A DNA stretch of 64,000 bases from Methylocystis sp. B8 (GCF_005771425.1 NZ_VBTZ01000001.1:186001-250000); one strand, 5' to 3'; counted from the first letter of the stretch, positions 34,853-42,980 are shown. Program-made: numbers and translations. Notes: generated by a model not told the origin, from the sequence alone.

Positions 34853-35650
34853 ATGTCATCGTCTTTAGCCAACCCGGCCTGGTTTGCGCAGGCGGCGGGC
34901 GCGCCTTCGCCCAGCGCCGTCGTGACGGACGCGGAGGGCCTGGAGGCGGGCATGACGGAGCTGCCCAACGGGGCCCCGGCCTATTTTGCCCGCCCCCAAA
35001 ACGGCGCCGAGCTCCCGATCATTCTGATCGCGCAGGAAATTTTTGGGCTGCACGAGCATATTCGCGACGTCGTGCGGCGCTTCGCCAAGCTTGGATTCAT
35101 CGCCATCGCGCCCGACTTCCTCATTCGCTACGGCGACCCGCAGAAGGCGCCGGACATAGAGGCCATTCGCGCCATCGTCGCCAAGGTTCCCGATTCAGAG
35201 ACGATGGCGACATTCGACGAAGCTCTCGCCTTCGCCGCATCGAAAGGCGGCGACGCCAAACGCGCCGCGATCAGCGGATTTTGCTGGGGCGGGCGCATCG
35301 CCTGGCTCTATGCAGCCCACAATCCTATGCTTCTCGCTTGCATTCCCTGGTATGGGCGCCTCGATGGGCCGCATACGCCGGCGCAGCCGCGCTGGCCGAT
35401 CGACGTGGCCGCGGAGATCAAGACGCCGACGCTGGGGCTATATGGCGGCGCCGATCCGAGCATTCCTGCTGACGTGATTGAGGCTATGCGCGAGCGTCTC
35501 AAGCGGGCGCACGCGCCAGCCGAGATCATCGTCTATGACGGTGCGCCGCACGCGTTCTTTGCCGACTATCGCGAGAGCTATCGGGCGGACGCCGCAAAGG
35601 ACGCCTGGTCGCGCGCGCTCGCCTTCCTGCGCGCGACGGGCTTGAAGTGA
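34853..35650 (+). CDS. Dienelactone hydrolase family protein
   Basis: 265-residue alpha/beta hydrolase with a cysteine nucleophile: Cys144 in SGFCWGGR, the acid in LYGGADPSIP, and His in DGAPHAFFADYRESY, as in carboxymethylenebutenolidase. The N-terminal ~30 residues (NPAWFAQAAGAPSPSAV) are a tail common in the COG0412 group; no clear signal peptide. ETNGD-type loop variants (QEIFGLHEHIRDV) match. No chlorocatechol genes nearby, so its substrate is open. GGAGG precedes the ATG. Confidence 0.9.
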   Translation: MSSSLANPAWFAQAAGAPSPSAVVTDAEGLEAGMTELPNGAPAYFARPQNGAELPIILIAQEIFGLHEHIRDVVRRFAKLGFIAIAPDFLIRYGDPQKAPDIEAIRAIVAKVPDSETMATFDEALAFAASKGGDAKRAAISGFCWGGRIAWLYAAHNPMLLACIPWYGRLDGPHTPAQPRWPIDVAAEIKTPTLGLYGGADPSIPADVIEAMRERLKRAHAPAEIIVYDGAPHAFFADYRESYRADAAKDAWSRALAFLRATGLK

Positions 35651-35657
35651 CCTGCGC

Positions 35658-36467
35658 TTAGCGCGGCGTGAGCCCGATGATGCGCGCCGGGCCGCCCGAA
35701 CCCTTTTCAATCTTCATTGGCAAAGCGACGACGATCGCGCCGGTCGGCGGCAATTGGTCGAGGTTGGTGAGATTCTCGAGGCCGCCGATATTGGCGGCGC
35801 CGATGATCCTGTGGACGAGAAATTCCTGCGACGGACCGTTATCGACGCTCGCCGTGTCGACGCCGATGAGATTGGGATGGCGTTCTTTCGCAAGCCAAGC
35901 GGCCGCTTCAGGACCGAAAGACGGGAAATGGAGATGGGTCGCGTCGCCCGGCGTGTCGTCGCCGAGATAGGCCTTCTTGTCGGGCCAGCGCGAACTCCAG
36001 CCGGTTCGCAGCAGCACGATGGCTTTGTCCGGAATGCGGCCATGCGCCGCCTCCCAGGCGGCGATATCCTCGACTGTCAATACATAGTCTGGATTCGCTT
36101 CGGCCTTGGCGGCGACGTCGATCACGATCGCCGGCCCTACGAAGCGTTCGACGGGAATTTCGGCGTTTGTCCAGCGGCCTTCTGCGAAATGCATCGGCGC
36201 ATCGAGATGCGTGCCGCCGTGCTCGGGCGAACAAAAGGCGTTGGCGAAATAGAAGAACCCCGCCTTCGTCGGCCCCTTGTGCAGAACCGTCAGTTCAAAA
36301 CCAGACGGCGAGGTCGGCCAATAGATAGTCTCGGCGTTGAAAGCGTGACTGAGGTCGACGACCTTGCTCGACGCGAGATCGAGGCTCTGCGCTTGCGCCG
36401 GTTCGAGCCGCGCGGCGGAGAGCATCAGACCAATAAGCAGTCCGCAACATGCATATGTTTTTTTCAT
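35658..36467 (-). CDS. Exported cyclase-family (kynurenine formamidase-like) metal hydrolase
   Basis: 269 residues. Signal peptide (MKKTYACCGLLIGLMLSAARL, cleavage near AQA-QSLD). The mature protein has the cyclase/KFase fold motif CSPEHGGTHLDAPMHF, which supplies metal ligands and the catalytic His, and later VDTASVDNGPSQEFLVHRIIG. Family members hydrolyse amides or lactones; exported ones are poorly studied. It is convergent with the dienelactone hydrolase gene, seven bases apart. Confidence 0.85.
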   Translation of the reverse strand: MKKTYACCGLLIGLMLSAARLEPAQAQSLDLASSKVVDLSHAFNAETIYWPTSPSGFELTVLHKGPTKAGFFYFANAFCSPEHGGTHLDAPMHFAEGRWTNAEIPVERFVGPAIVIDVAAKAEANPDYVLTVEDIAAWEAAHGRIPDKAIVLLRTGWSSRWPDKKAYLGDDTPGDATHLHFPSFGPEAAAWLAKERHPNLIGVDTASVDNGPSQEFLVHRIIGAANIGGLENLTNLDQLPPTGAIVVALPMKIEKGSGGPARIIGLTPR

Positions 36468-36506
36468 TTCAGAAGATCTCCGGAACGGGCGGCTGACGCA
36501 GCAGAA

Positions 36507-36713
36507 TTAAAAATCGCTCGCGATTCCTTTAACTTCCCAGTCACCGTAGCGTGCGGGATCCGGTCCGTCGCGGCCGCCGATTTCTTCGGGCGGCGCAGGA
36601 CGTTTCGCGCCCTCACGGCGCCTCGCCTCGGCTTCGGCCAATGCGCGTCGCGCGGCTGGCGGCAGCTCAGCGCGCCGGTCTCTTGATCTTAATGGGTTGT
36701 TTGTCTTCGACAC
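36507..36713 (-). CDS. SDHAF4-type (DUF1674) succinate dehydrogenase assembly factor
   Basis: 68 residues. A charged, Ala/Arg/Glu-rich N-terminus leads to the family C-terminal signature: GGRDGPDPARYGDWEVKGIASDF, which matches DUF1674/SDHAF4 proteins that assist insertion of FAD-loaded SdhA. Small cytosolic protein. Divergent from rsmB with 46 bases between likely starts, an arrangement seen in several alphaproteobacteria. Confidence 0.85.
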   Translation of the reverse strand: MSKTNNPLRSRDRRAELPPAARRALAEAEARRREGAKRPAPPEEIGGRDGPDPARYGDWEVKGIASDF

Positions 36714-36759
36714 GGCCCGTCTCTTTGCATTCGTCGCACGCCGTAACGTCTATTGTGCT

Positions 36760-38214
36760 ATGATTCGCAAAGGGAGAAGCCGTTTGGCGAATAGCGATAG
36801 TAGATCATATTCCGCTCGGACCAAATCGGCGCGTGCGCCGGCGCGTCAAGCGTCGCGGCAAGGCTTCGTGCCTGCCGAAGCGGTGCGAGAGGCCGAAGCG
36901 GCGAAGATCCCCGGATTACCGACGCGTCTCGCGGCGGCCAACATCATTGGCGATATTGTGCAGGGCGGCCATCGTCTCGACGAATGTTTCGCCGCGAACG
37001 CCGTTCCTTCGCGCTTGTCCGGACTCGACGCCCGCGACGTAGCGCTCACGCGCTCGATCGTCACGGTCGCGCTGCGGCGCCTTGGCGTCATTCGCTACGC
37101 GCTCGGCGAACTCCTCGAAAAAGGGCTGCCGCGCCAGGCTTCGCGCCTCGAGCATTCGCTGATCGGCGCAGCCGCGCAAATCCTGTTTCTCGACGCCGCC
37201 GATCATGCCGCCGTTGATCTTGCCGTGCGCGCCGCGCGGCTTGAACCGAAAACCGCCGCCTTCAGCGGTCTCGTTAATGGCGTGCTGCGCAATCTCGTAC
37301 GACGCCGCGACGAATTCTTGGAGGTTGCAGCAAGCGGCGAATATGACGCGCCCACCTGGCTCATGCAGCGCTGGCGCAAACATTACGGCGAAGAAACAGC
37401 GCGCGCCATCTCGGCGATGCACATGCTGGAGCCGCCTCTCGACGTTTCAGTGAAAGACGATCCAGAGAACTGGGCGAAGCGGCTCGACGGCGTCGTGCTG
37501 CCGACAGGCTCCGTGCGGCTGCGCGCGCGCACGCCGATCAGCGAGCTTCCTGGCTACAGCGAGGGCGAATGGTGGGTGCAGGACGCCGCCGCTGCTTTGC
37601 CGGCGCGCCTGCTTGCGCCTCGCGCTGACGAGCGCGTGCTCGACATGTGCGCTGCGCCGGGCGGCAAGACGGCGCAAATGGCGTTTGCCCGCGCGCATGT
37701 GGTCGCGCTCGATCGTTCGGCGGAGCGCCTGAAGCTCCTCGCCGCCAATCTCGCGCGGTTGCAATTGCATGCGGAAGTCGCTGTCGGCGACGCCGCCGCC
37801 TATCAGGCGCCGCCTTTCGACGCGATCTTAATCGATGCCCCCTGTTCGGCGACGGGCACGATCCGGCGCCATCCTGACGTGCCCTGGACCAAGAAGCCGG
37901 GCGACATCGAAACGCTCGCGGCCTTGCAGACAAAGCTGCTCAATCGCGCGGCTCTACTCACGCGCGCCGGCGGCCGTCTCGTCTATTGCACCTGTTCGTT
38001 GGAGCCCGAGGAAGGCGAACAGCAGATCGCCGCGTTCTTGCGCCGCAATCCGGATTTCCGGCGCATGCCGATCGATCCAGGGGAGGGCGTTTCTGAGGAG
38101 TTTATCAGCGGCGACGGCGATCTGCGCACGTTTCCGCATTACTGGCCGAATGAAGATTCGCGCCTTGCCGGAATCGACGGTTTCTTCGCCGCGCGGTTGC
38201 TGCGGTCAGCTTAG
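36760..38214 (+). CDS. rsmB: 16S rRNA (cytosine-C5) methyltransferase, RsmB family
   Basis: SAM-dependent m5C methyltransferase of the Sun/NOP2 family. About 484 residues from ATG 36760; a TTG at 36784 has the better SD (GGAGAAG, seven bases away) and may be the real start. The N-terminal NusB-like RNA-binding domain (RLAAANIIGDIVQGG...FLDAADHAAVDLAVRAARL...GLVNGVLRNLVRRR) precedes the catalytic domain: LDMCAAPGGKTAQM (SAM), DAPCSATGTIRRHPDVPW and VYCTCSLEPEEGE with the catalytic cysteines. The stop codon's last base opens a palindrome shared with rppH downstream. Confidence 0.93.
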   Translation: MIRKGRSRLANSDSRSYSARTKSARAPARQASRQGFVPAEAVREAEAAKIPGLPTRLAAANIIGDIVQGGHRLDECFAANAVPSRLSGLDARDVALTRSIVTVALRRLGVIRYALGELLEKGLPRQASRLEHSLIGAAAQILFLDAADHAAVDLAVRAARLEPKTAAFSGLVNGVLRNLVRRRDEFLEVAASGEYDAPTWLMQRWRKHYGEETARAISAMHMLEPPLDVSVKDDPENWAKRLDGVVLPTGSVRLRARTPISELPGYSEGEWWVQDAAAALPARLLAPRADERVLDMCAAPGGKTAQMAFARAHVVALDRSAERLKLLAANLARLQLHAEVAVGDAAAYQAPPFDAILIDAPCSATGTIRRHPDVPWTKKPGDIETLAALQTKLLNRAALLTRAGGRLVYCTCSLEPEEGEQQIAAFLRRNPDFRRMPIDPGEGVSEEFISGDGDLRTFPHYWPNEDSRLAGIDGFFAARLLRSA

Positions 38215-38261
38215 AGCAGGTTCCGAAAAAGTTGACAGACTTTTTCGATGAGAACCTGCTC
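38214..38261. repeat. Palindromic element 1 between rsmB and rppH
   Basis: GAGCAGGTTC at the left pairs with GAACCTGCTC at the right, with an inner AAAAAGT/ACTTTTT pairing. Its first base is the last base of the rsmB stop codon. A Rhizobiales-type intergenic palindrome that could also end transcription in both directions. Confidence 0.8.
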
Positions 38262-38276
38262 CAACGTTTTTATTTT

Positions 38277-38324
38277 GAGCGATTCCTTCCCGATCACATG
38301 AATCCATGTGATCGGGAAGCGCTC
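38277..38324. repeat. Palindromic element 2 between rsmB and rppH
   Basis: Almost perfect inverted repeat: GAGCG...TTCCCGATCACATG against CATGTGATCGGGAA...CGCTC, with a four-base centre. Its last base overlaps the rppH stop codon. Together with element 1 it fills the whole space between the convergent genes. Confidence 0.85.
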
Positions 38325-38851
38325 TAGGCCTCCGCAGCTGCGAAGCGCGCGAACTCCTTCACCACTTGCTCATAGACGATGCGCTTGAACGGCACGATGA
38401 GTTCCGGAAGCGCAGAAAGCTCCTCCCAGCGCCAGGCGTCGAATTCCGGCTTATGCGCGCCGCCGCCTGGCGCGTGAATGTCGATCTCGTTCTCGTCGCC
38501 AGTGAAGCGCAGCGCGAACCAGCGCTGGGTCTGGCCGACATATTTGCCGCTCCAGCGGTTGTTCGAACCTTTGGGCAAATCATAACACAGCCAGTCCGGG
38601 GCTTCGGCGAGCAGGGCCACGCTCGAGACATTGGTCTCTTCGTAAAGCTCGCGAAGGGCCGCCTCATAGGGCGTCTCGCCCTCGTCGATGCCGCCTTGCG
38701 GCATCTGCCACAGGTACGGCGGTCGGGTCTGGTCGTGGGCGCCCTTGGCGCGACGCCGGCCAATAAAGGCGTGTCCCTGCGCATTGAGCAACAGAACGCC
38801 GACGCAGGGCCGATAGAGTCCGTGTGGGCTCATCGCTGCGTCTCGTCGCAA
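38324..38851 (-). CDS. rppH: RNA pyrophosphohydrolase (Nudix)
   Basis: Removes pyrophosphate from the 5' end of mRNA (or hydrolyses dinucleoside polyphosphates), starting decay. 175 residues, typical for alphaproteobacterial RppH. Nudix box [20 protein letters not shown] at residues 53-72 followed by TNV matches the consensus fully. Flanking features: [28 protein letters not shown] and [20 protein letters not shown]. An alternative start is Met7 (38833). Convergent with rsmB through two palindromes. Confidence 0.93.
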   Translation of the reverse strand: MRRDAAMSPHGLYRPCVGVLLLNAQGHAFIGRRRAKGAHDQTRPPYLWQMPQGGIDEGETPYEAALRELYEETNVSSVALLAEAPDWLCYDLPKGSNNRWSGKYVGQTQRWFALRFTGDENEIDIHAPGGGAHKPEFDAWRWEELSALPELIVPFKRIVYEQVVKEFARFAAAEA

Positions 38852-38957
38852 TGGCCGCTTTCGCGCGCCTCTAAAAATGCGTTGCTCATCGCCGTTCCCT
38901 GGCGCCCATACTTAACCTAGACAATTCTGCATATCTGCGCGCCCGCCGTCGAGCGGG

Positions 38958-40055
38958 TTAGACGCGGCGCATCAGCGCCCCGTCGGCCTCCATCAGCTCG
39001 AGCAGCATGCCTTCCCGCAAGCCCCGGTCGGCGATGCGCGTACGCTGGGCGGGAAAAAGGGCGCGAATGGCGTCAAAAATGGCGCAGCCGGCGAGGACGA
39101 GATCGGCGCGCTGCGGTCCGATGCAGCCGTTGGCGACGCGCTCCTCGAAATCCATGTCGCGCAACCGCATAATCGCTCGGGTCGCGTCCTCGTCGCTCAT
39201 CCACAGGCCGTCGACGCGCCAGCGGTCGTAGCGTTCGAGCCCGAGATGAACGCCGGCGAGAGTCGTGACCGTTCCCGATGTGCCGAGGAGATGGAAGCGC
39301 GGACAGCGACGCTCCGCGGCCATCCGCCCCGCGAAGGGCGCGAGCAGCTCGCGCGATTGCTGCGCCATGGCGGCGAAGGTCTCGGCAGAGACGCTGCGCC
39401 CGCCAAAATGCTCAGCGAGCGTCACGACGCCGAGTTCGAGCGATGTCCAGGCGCGGAAGGCGTAGGCGCCGTTGTGATCGCCACGTTCGCGCGTCAGCCA
39501 AACGAGCTCGGTAGACCCGCCGCCGATATCGAAGAGCAATACGCTTTCCGCGGCCGGATCGGCGAGCGAACCGCAGCCGCGGGCGGCGAAGCGCGCCTCT
39601 GTCTCGCGGTCGATGATCTCGAGCCGCAGCCCGGTGCGTTCGCGCACGCGCTCGATGAATTCGTCGCCATTCGCCGCGCTGCGGCAAGCCTGGGTGGCGA
39701 CGAGCCTGGCGCGGGTGACGCCGCGCGCTTCCATTTTTTCGCGGCAGATTTCGAGAGCGGCGATGGTGCGCTCGATCGCCTCCTCGCTGATGCGTCCCGC
39801 CTTTCCGAGGCCTTCTCCCAGTCGAACGATGCGCGAAAAAGCGTCGATGATGCGCAGCGAGTCATTGTTGCGCCGCCGTGGCCGACGTTCGGGGCGCGCG
39901 ACCAGCAGCCGGCAGTTATTGGTGCCGAGGTCGAGCGCGGCATAGGTGTGGCGCGAGTCGAGCGAGCTGGGCGCGACGCCGTGCTCGACCTGTAACTCGG
40001 GCGCAGCCGGCGCCGACGCCGTTGAGGGTAGACCGGATTCCCTCACTCGATCCAT
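38958..40055 (-). CDS. Ppx/GppA-family phosphatase
   Basis: 365 residues. ASKHA-fold phosphatase: YAALDLGTNNCRLLVA at residues 38-53, RIVRLGEGLGKAGRIS, ATQACRSAANGDEFIERV, EIIDRETEARFAARGC, LLFDIGGGSTELVWL and LLGTSGTVTTLAGVHLGL. The short, single-domain form is the usual alphaproteobacterial type, acting as exopolyphosphatase and/or pppGpp phosphatase; motifs alone do not separate the two. About 30 disordered residues precede the fold. Linked by function, not position, to rsh at the other end of the window. Confidence 0.9.
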   Translation of the reverse strand: MDRVRESGLPSTASAPAAPELQVEHGVAPSSLDSRHTYAALDLGTNNCRLLVARPERRPRRRNNDSLRIIDAFSRIVRLGEGLGKAGRISEEAIERTIAALEICREKMEARGVTRARLVATQACRSAANGDEFIERVRERTGLRLEIIDRETEARFAARGCGSLADPAAESVLLFDIGGGSTELVWLTRERGDHNGAYAFRAWTSLELGVVTLAEHFGGRSVSAETFAAMAQQSRELLAPFAGRMAAERRCPRFHLLGTSGTVTTLAGVHLGLERYDRWRVDGLWMSDEDATRAIMRLRDMDFEERVANGCIGPQRADLVLAGCAIFDAIRALFPAQRTRIADRGLREGMLLELMEADGALMRRV

Positions 40056-40282
40056 TCCGCGAAGTCGCTCCGTCTCGACTCGCGTCGCATCGCCGAAAGC
40101 GGAGCGACGATTGCCCTAACGCCATGAGGCTGGCGTAAATTTCCTTTTTGCAGGATCGTCGCGCGGCTCGCAAGGCGTTTCCTAGAGGTAGAGGACGGAG
40201 CAGGGCCTAGCTGCCGTCTGGTTGACACCGTCACCGGCGCTCTCTAAGTCACCAGCCGTTCGCAGGCCTTGCGCTGCGCTGT

Positions 40283-40356
40283 TGGGGGATAGTTCAACGG
40301 TAGAACAGCGGACTCTGACTCCGTTAATCTTGGTTCGAATCCAGGTCCCCCAGCCA
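40283..40356 (+). tRNA. tRNA-Gln (anticodon CTG)
   Basis: 74 bases. Acceptor stem TGGGGGA/TCCCCCA, discriminator G and encoded CCA. D arm AGTTCAACGGTAGAAC, anticodon stem GCGGA/TCCGT with loop CTCTGAC (anticodon CTG), T arm with GGTTCGAATCC. All stems pair. Confidence 0.96.
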
Positions 40357-40505
40357 ATAAAATCAAATAGTTATGAGTTAACGCCACAGAAAATCGGCAG
40401 CGTGTCACTTACGTGTCGCCAAACGGATTTGCGCTTCCTCAAGAGATTCCCTTGATAGAGAGAGCGTAGCGAGCGCAGCGTCGAACGTTGCTCGCGGAGA
40501 AAATC

Positions 40506-40718
40506 ATGACAGTTAAGGACAGCAACGGCGTTGAGTTGAAGGACGGCGACTCCGTGACGCTCATTAAAGACCTAAAGGTCAAGGGATCGTCAGTCACGCT
40601 CAAACGAGGGACGTTGATTAAGAACATCCGGCTCACCGACGATGAGCAAGAAATCGAATGCCGAGCAGAAAAGATCAAAGGTCTCGTGCTCAGAACGGAG
40701 TTTTTGAAAAAGGCGTAG
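40506..40718 (+). CDS. PhnA-domain (YjdM-like) small protein
   Basis: 70 residues. Start ATG 40506 is chosen with GGAGAA upstream; an earlier in-frame ATG-like start at 40488 lacks support. Sequence KDSNGVELKDGDSVTLIKDLKVKGSS and LKRGTLIKNIRLTDD..EIECRAEKIKGLVLRTEFLKK matches the C-terminal SH3-like domain of PhnA/YjdM. The zinc ribbon found N-terminally in longer PhnA proteins is absent. Despite the name, the family has no proven part in phosphonate use. First gene after tRNA-Gln. Confidence 0.88.
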   Translation: MTVKDSNGVELKDGDSVTLIKDLKVKGSSVTLKRGTLIKNIRLTDDEQEIECRAEKIKGLVLRTEFLKKA

Positions 40719-41144
40719 GCGCGCGCTCCTCATCTGCCGCGCCAATCCGCCGAGGCAGTTGAGGCGTCCTTCGATAAACAGCACGACGCGACGACCTGCG
40801 CGGCAAGCGCAGATTCGCTCCGGGGCTTGAGGCAATGCGCCCGATCATCGCCGGCCGCGGCGTCACAGAAGCATCATCGTAAGCGCGCAACGTCATGGCT
40901 GCGGCCGGTATGGAGCGGCCTTTTGATTTATGTTCTAGAGTTTTTCGCGGAGGACGTTGAAAATGAAAACTGTCCTCCGCTTAGGATAAAGCACCGCGCC
41001 AAAACCTTAGCGTTGGCCGAAAAACACGCCCACGCCGAGATCAAAATGTGACCATCGGCGACAAAAAGGCGTGCGGTTGCTTGATCATGGATCAACTTGG
41101 GAAATTGATGAGCGAGGTTCGGGACGAACCGGCTGTGTGACAAC
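40719..41144. other. Long intergenic stretch with possible decayed coding sequence
   Basis: No gene that I can support. A perfect nine-base inverted repeat (GCGGAGGAC at 40947-40955, GTCCTCCGC at 40972-40980) stands without a T run. The stretch 40930-41141 reads with coding-like residues in two frames joined at ATGTGA (AEKHAHAEIKM, then KKACGCLIMDQLGKLMSE), which could be a decayed short gene. Confidence 0.4.
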
Positions 41145-41172
41145 AAAAAAGCTCGGCCATTACTAGCCGAGC
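41145..41172 (-). terminator. Rho-independent terminator, minus strand
   Basis: Read on the minus strand: GCTCGGCTAGTAATGGCCGA GC followed by TTTTTTG. It lies about 120 bases downstream of the Gly/His-rich protein gene and most likely ends that transcript. Confidence 0.8.
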
Positions 41173-41294
41173 AAAGTTTGCGATTATTCCCTGAGAGGGG
41201 GCGGCGCACCAGGCGCCAATCACACCCGCGACGTCCGCTTAGCGGCGCATCGCATGAAGACAAGCAGCGCCTGACAGCCCGGATACTTGCCGTT

Positions 41295-41702
41295 CTACCA
41301 CCCCCAATAGCCCGCTCCTGGGTAGCCGCAGACGTTCACCCAAGTCTGCGTCCATCCCCAGCCAGTCCAGACGGTGCGCGGGCGGTAACATCCGTAGCCA
41401 TAGCCACCGTAGACGATGGGGCGGAAATAATAGGGACGATAGCCCCAGCCTCCATAACTCCAACGGGGCCCGCCCCAACCGGCGTGGCCAAATCCGCCGC
41501 CCCAGCCGCGTCCGCCCCAACCGCCGAAGTGACCGCCCCCAAAGCCGCCAAAATGGCCCCCGCCGAAGCCGCCGAAGTGGCCGCCGCCGAAGCCGCCGAA
41601 GTGGCCGCCGCTGAAGCCGCCACCATGCCCCCAAGCAAGAGCTTCTCCGGGGATGAGGATCGCAGCGGCCAGCGCGCCGAGTAGAGCCATTCGTCGAAGC
41701 AT
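41295..41702 (-). CDS. Exported Gly/His/aromatic-rich repeat protein
   Basis: 135 residues; AAGGAG seven bases before the ATG fixes the start. Signal peptide MLRRMALLGALAAAILIPG (cleavage near ALA-WGHG). The mature protein is almost entirely Gly, His, Phe, Trp and Tyr: four tandem octapeptides GGHFGGFG (residues 32-63), then GGRGWGGGFGH and a Tyr/Trp-rich tail with two cysteines (GYGCYRP, VNVCGYPG). Such compositions suggest metal binding by regular His spacing, or a structural/adhesive surface role; neither is shown. No enzyme domain. Own terminator downstream. Confidence 0.8.
   Translation of the reverse strand: MLRRMALLGALAAAILIPGEALAWGHGGGFSGGHFGGFGGGHFGGFGGGHFGGFGGGHFGGWGGRGWGGGFGHAGWGGPRWSYGGWGYRPYYFRPIVYGGYGYGCYRPRTVWTGWGWTQTWVNVCGYPGAGYWGW
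41514..41609 (-). repeat. Four 24-base tandem repeats coding GGHFGGFG
   Basis: In-frame tandem array inside the Gly/His-rich gene: four 24-base units, the last with Trp for Phe. Near-identical codons among the two central units point to recent unit duplication by slippage. Confidence 0.85.
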
Positions 41703-41912
41703 CGCAATGCTCCTTTTTGCCTAAGAACGCCCCTCCTGACGAAGCTTAACAGGGCCCGCACCGTCATATGTTTCGCAACTATTTCCAATCGCCGCCCCGT
41801 GCCCCCTAACACCGGGCCGGTTATCGACCTCGCCAAATGCGCGTGCTCAGTTACGCGCGTGTCCTGCCAGGATTATGGAGTCGCGCCCCTTCGAAGCGAT
41901 TGCGCTCCACAC

Positions 41913-41941
41913 GAAAAAGCCCGGCCATTGCTGGCCGGGCT
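41913..41941 (-). terminator. Rho-independent terminator, minus strand
   Basis: Minus-strand stem AGCCCGGCC with loop AGCAAT and GGCCGGGCT followed by TTTTCG; ends the Pro-rich small protein gene 35 bases upstream. Its stem resembles the one at 41145-41172. Confidence 0.88.
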
Positions 41942-41975
41942 GAGCGCGACACGCTTGATCGATTACGTTCGACGC

Positions 41976-42212
41976 CTAGTACCCAGCGACGATCGGGGGC
42001 GGCGGCGGTGGAGGGGCAAACGCGCCGAAAATCGTCGTCGCCACGGTGAAGGGCAGGGCGACGATCGCGCCCACAGGGGCGAACGGGCTTGGAGCGACCG
42101 CCGCGTAGGGAGGCGGAGGGGGAGGAGCCGCCGCGAGATCGGCGGCGAAAACCGAGGACGCCGTGGCCGCCATGGCGACGCCAAGCGCAAGAACGATCAA
42201 TTTCTGGGTCAA
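41976..42212 (-). CDS. Small exported Pro/Ala-rich protein
   Basis: 78 residues. Start is TTG at 42212, decided by a perfect AAGGAGG five bases upstream; the ATG at 42239 has no such site. Signal peptide (LTQKLIVLALGVAMAATASSVFA, cleavage at VFA-ADL; written with Leu, initiated as Met). The mature part has two runs of proline (APPPPPPYAAVAP near the start, FAPPPPPPPIV near the end) around a hydrophobic middle VGAIVALPFTVATTIFGAF. Function unknown; possibly envelope-associated. Strong terminator follows. Confidence 0.75.
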   Translation of the reverse strand: MTQKLIVLALGVAMAATASSVFAADLAAAPPPPPPYAAVAPSPFAPVGAIVALPFTVATTIFGAFAPPPPPPPIVAGY

Positions 42213-42446
42213 GTTAGCCTCCTTACGCAGTCCTCGCATGCAATGCGGGATGCACTAATGCTAACGTTTAGCTTCCAAAATCGTTCCGGTACTAGAGACT
42301 TGCGCGGATACGATCTCGACGGCGGGAAGGCGGTCGTCGAAACTCTGCTCTCAGCCGATGTTTCTTATTGAAAATAATGCGCCAGATAGCTGATGCGCAT
42401 CGGGCCGACATGAGGTCATCGCGTCGGGGGTAGGAGGGTTTGCGCA

Positions 42447-42629
42447 ATGCAGTACGATGCGATTTTGGCCGCTCTCGTCGCTGGCGTCGTCACTCTTCTG
42501 GCGTTTCTTTTCTGGCCGGCAGTGGCGGATCAGTTCCCGGAGGTCGCTCGCGCAGCGATTGTCTATCTTCTGGTGCTTCTCGCCGGCTCCTGGATTTTCG
42601 AGTCCTGGAGGCACAGACGCCGCAAATAA
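42447..42629 (+). CDS. Small membrane protein, unknown
   Basis: 60 residues with GGAGGG upstream of the ATG. Two probable membrane helices (ILAALVAGVVTLLAFLFWPAV and AAIVYLLVLLAGSWIFESW) and a basic C-terminal tail RHRRRK. No family recognised. Part of a run of small envelope genes after tRNA-Gln. Confidence 0.6.
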   Translation: MQYDAILAALVAGVVTLLAFLFWPAVADQFPEVARAAIVYLLVLLAGSWIFESWRHRRRK

Positions 42630-42778
42630 CGGTCCGAGCAGGTCTGGTTTATCAACGGGTCGCGCCGGTCGCCGCTTTTTGGGCCCAGGCTGGTAGATTT
42701 CCGGCTTGACAGCAGTCAAACAACGTTCTTTTAACGGCTCGACATTTATATCGCGCTCATTCTCAGGCAAACCGGTTC

Positions 42779-42901
42779 ATGCGCTTCCTCAAAAAACTCC
42801 CAACCCTCGCCGCGCCGCTTGTCGGAGTGACGGTCGCGCTCGCTCTGTGCGTCGTCGTCTTCGCGCTGAGTTTGGCGGGAATGGACCCGAGCCTCGATTA
42901 G
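42779..42901 (+). CDS. Very small single-helix membrane protein (40 residues)
   Basis: ATG at 42779 to TAG at 42901. MRFLKKLPTLAAPLVG then a hydrophobic helix VTVALALCVVVFALSLAG and a short polar end. A weak SD only. The composition is typical of bacterial small membrane proteins, but a chance frame cannot be excluded. Confidence 0.4.
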   Translation: MRFLKKLPTLAAPLVGVTVALALCVVVFALSLAGMDPSLD

Positions 42902-42952
42902 TCTGCTGGCGGCTATGTCGCCACTGCTCAAGATCATTGGATGAAAGAAGCA

Positions 42953-42980
42953 ACCTCCGGTCCACATTTGAACCGGAGGT
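42953..42980. other. Inverted repeat upstream of membrane-protein pair end
   Basis: ACCTCCGGT and ACCGGAGGT separated by ten bases. On the minus strand it is followed by TTGCTTCTTTC, a poor T run, and lies 43 bases past the stop of the gene ending at 43024, so it may be that gene's terminator. Confidence 0.5.

Noticed and set aside
40947-40980. Perfect inverted repeat as a terminator
   Set aside because: No T run follows it on either strand and no gene ends close by.
40827-41051. 74-codon frame downstream of the PhnA-domain gene as a gene
   Set aside because: Starts at a TTG without SD, first half has no protein-like pattern; only the end looks coding, so it is noted as a possible remnant instead.
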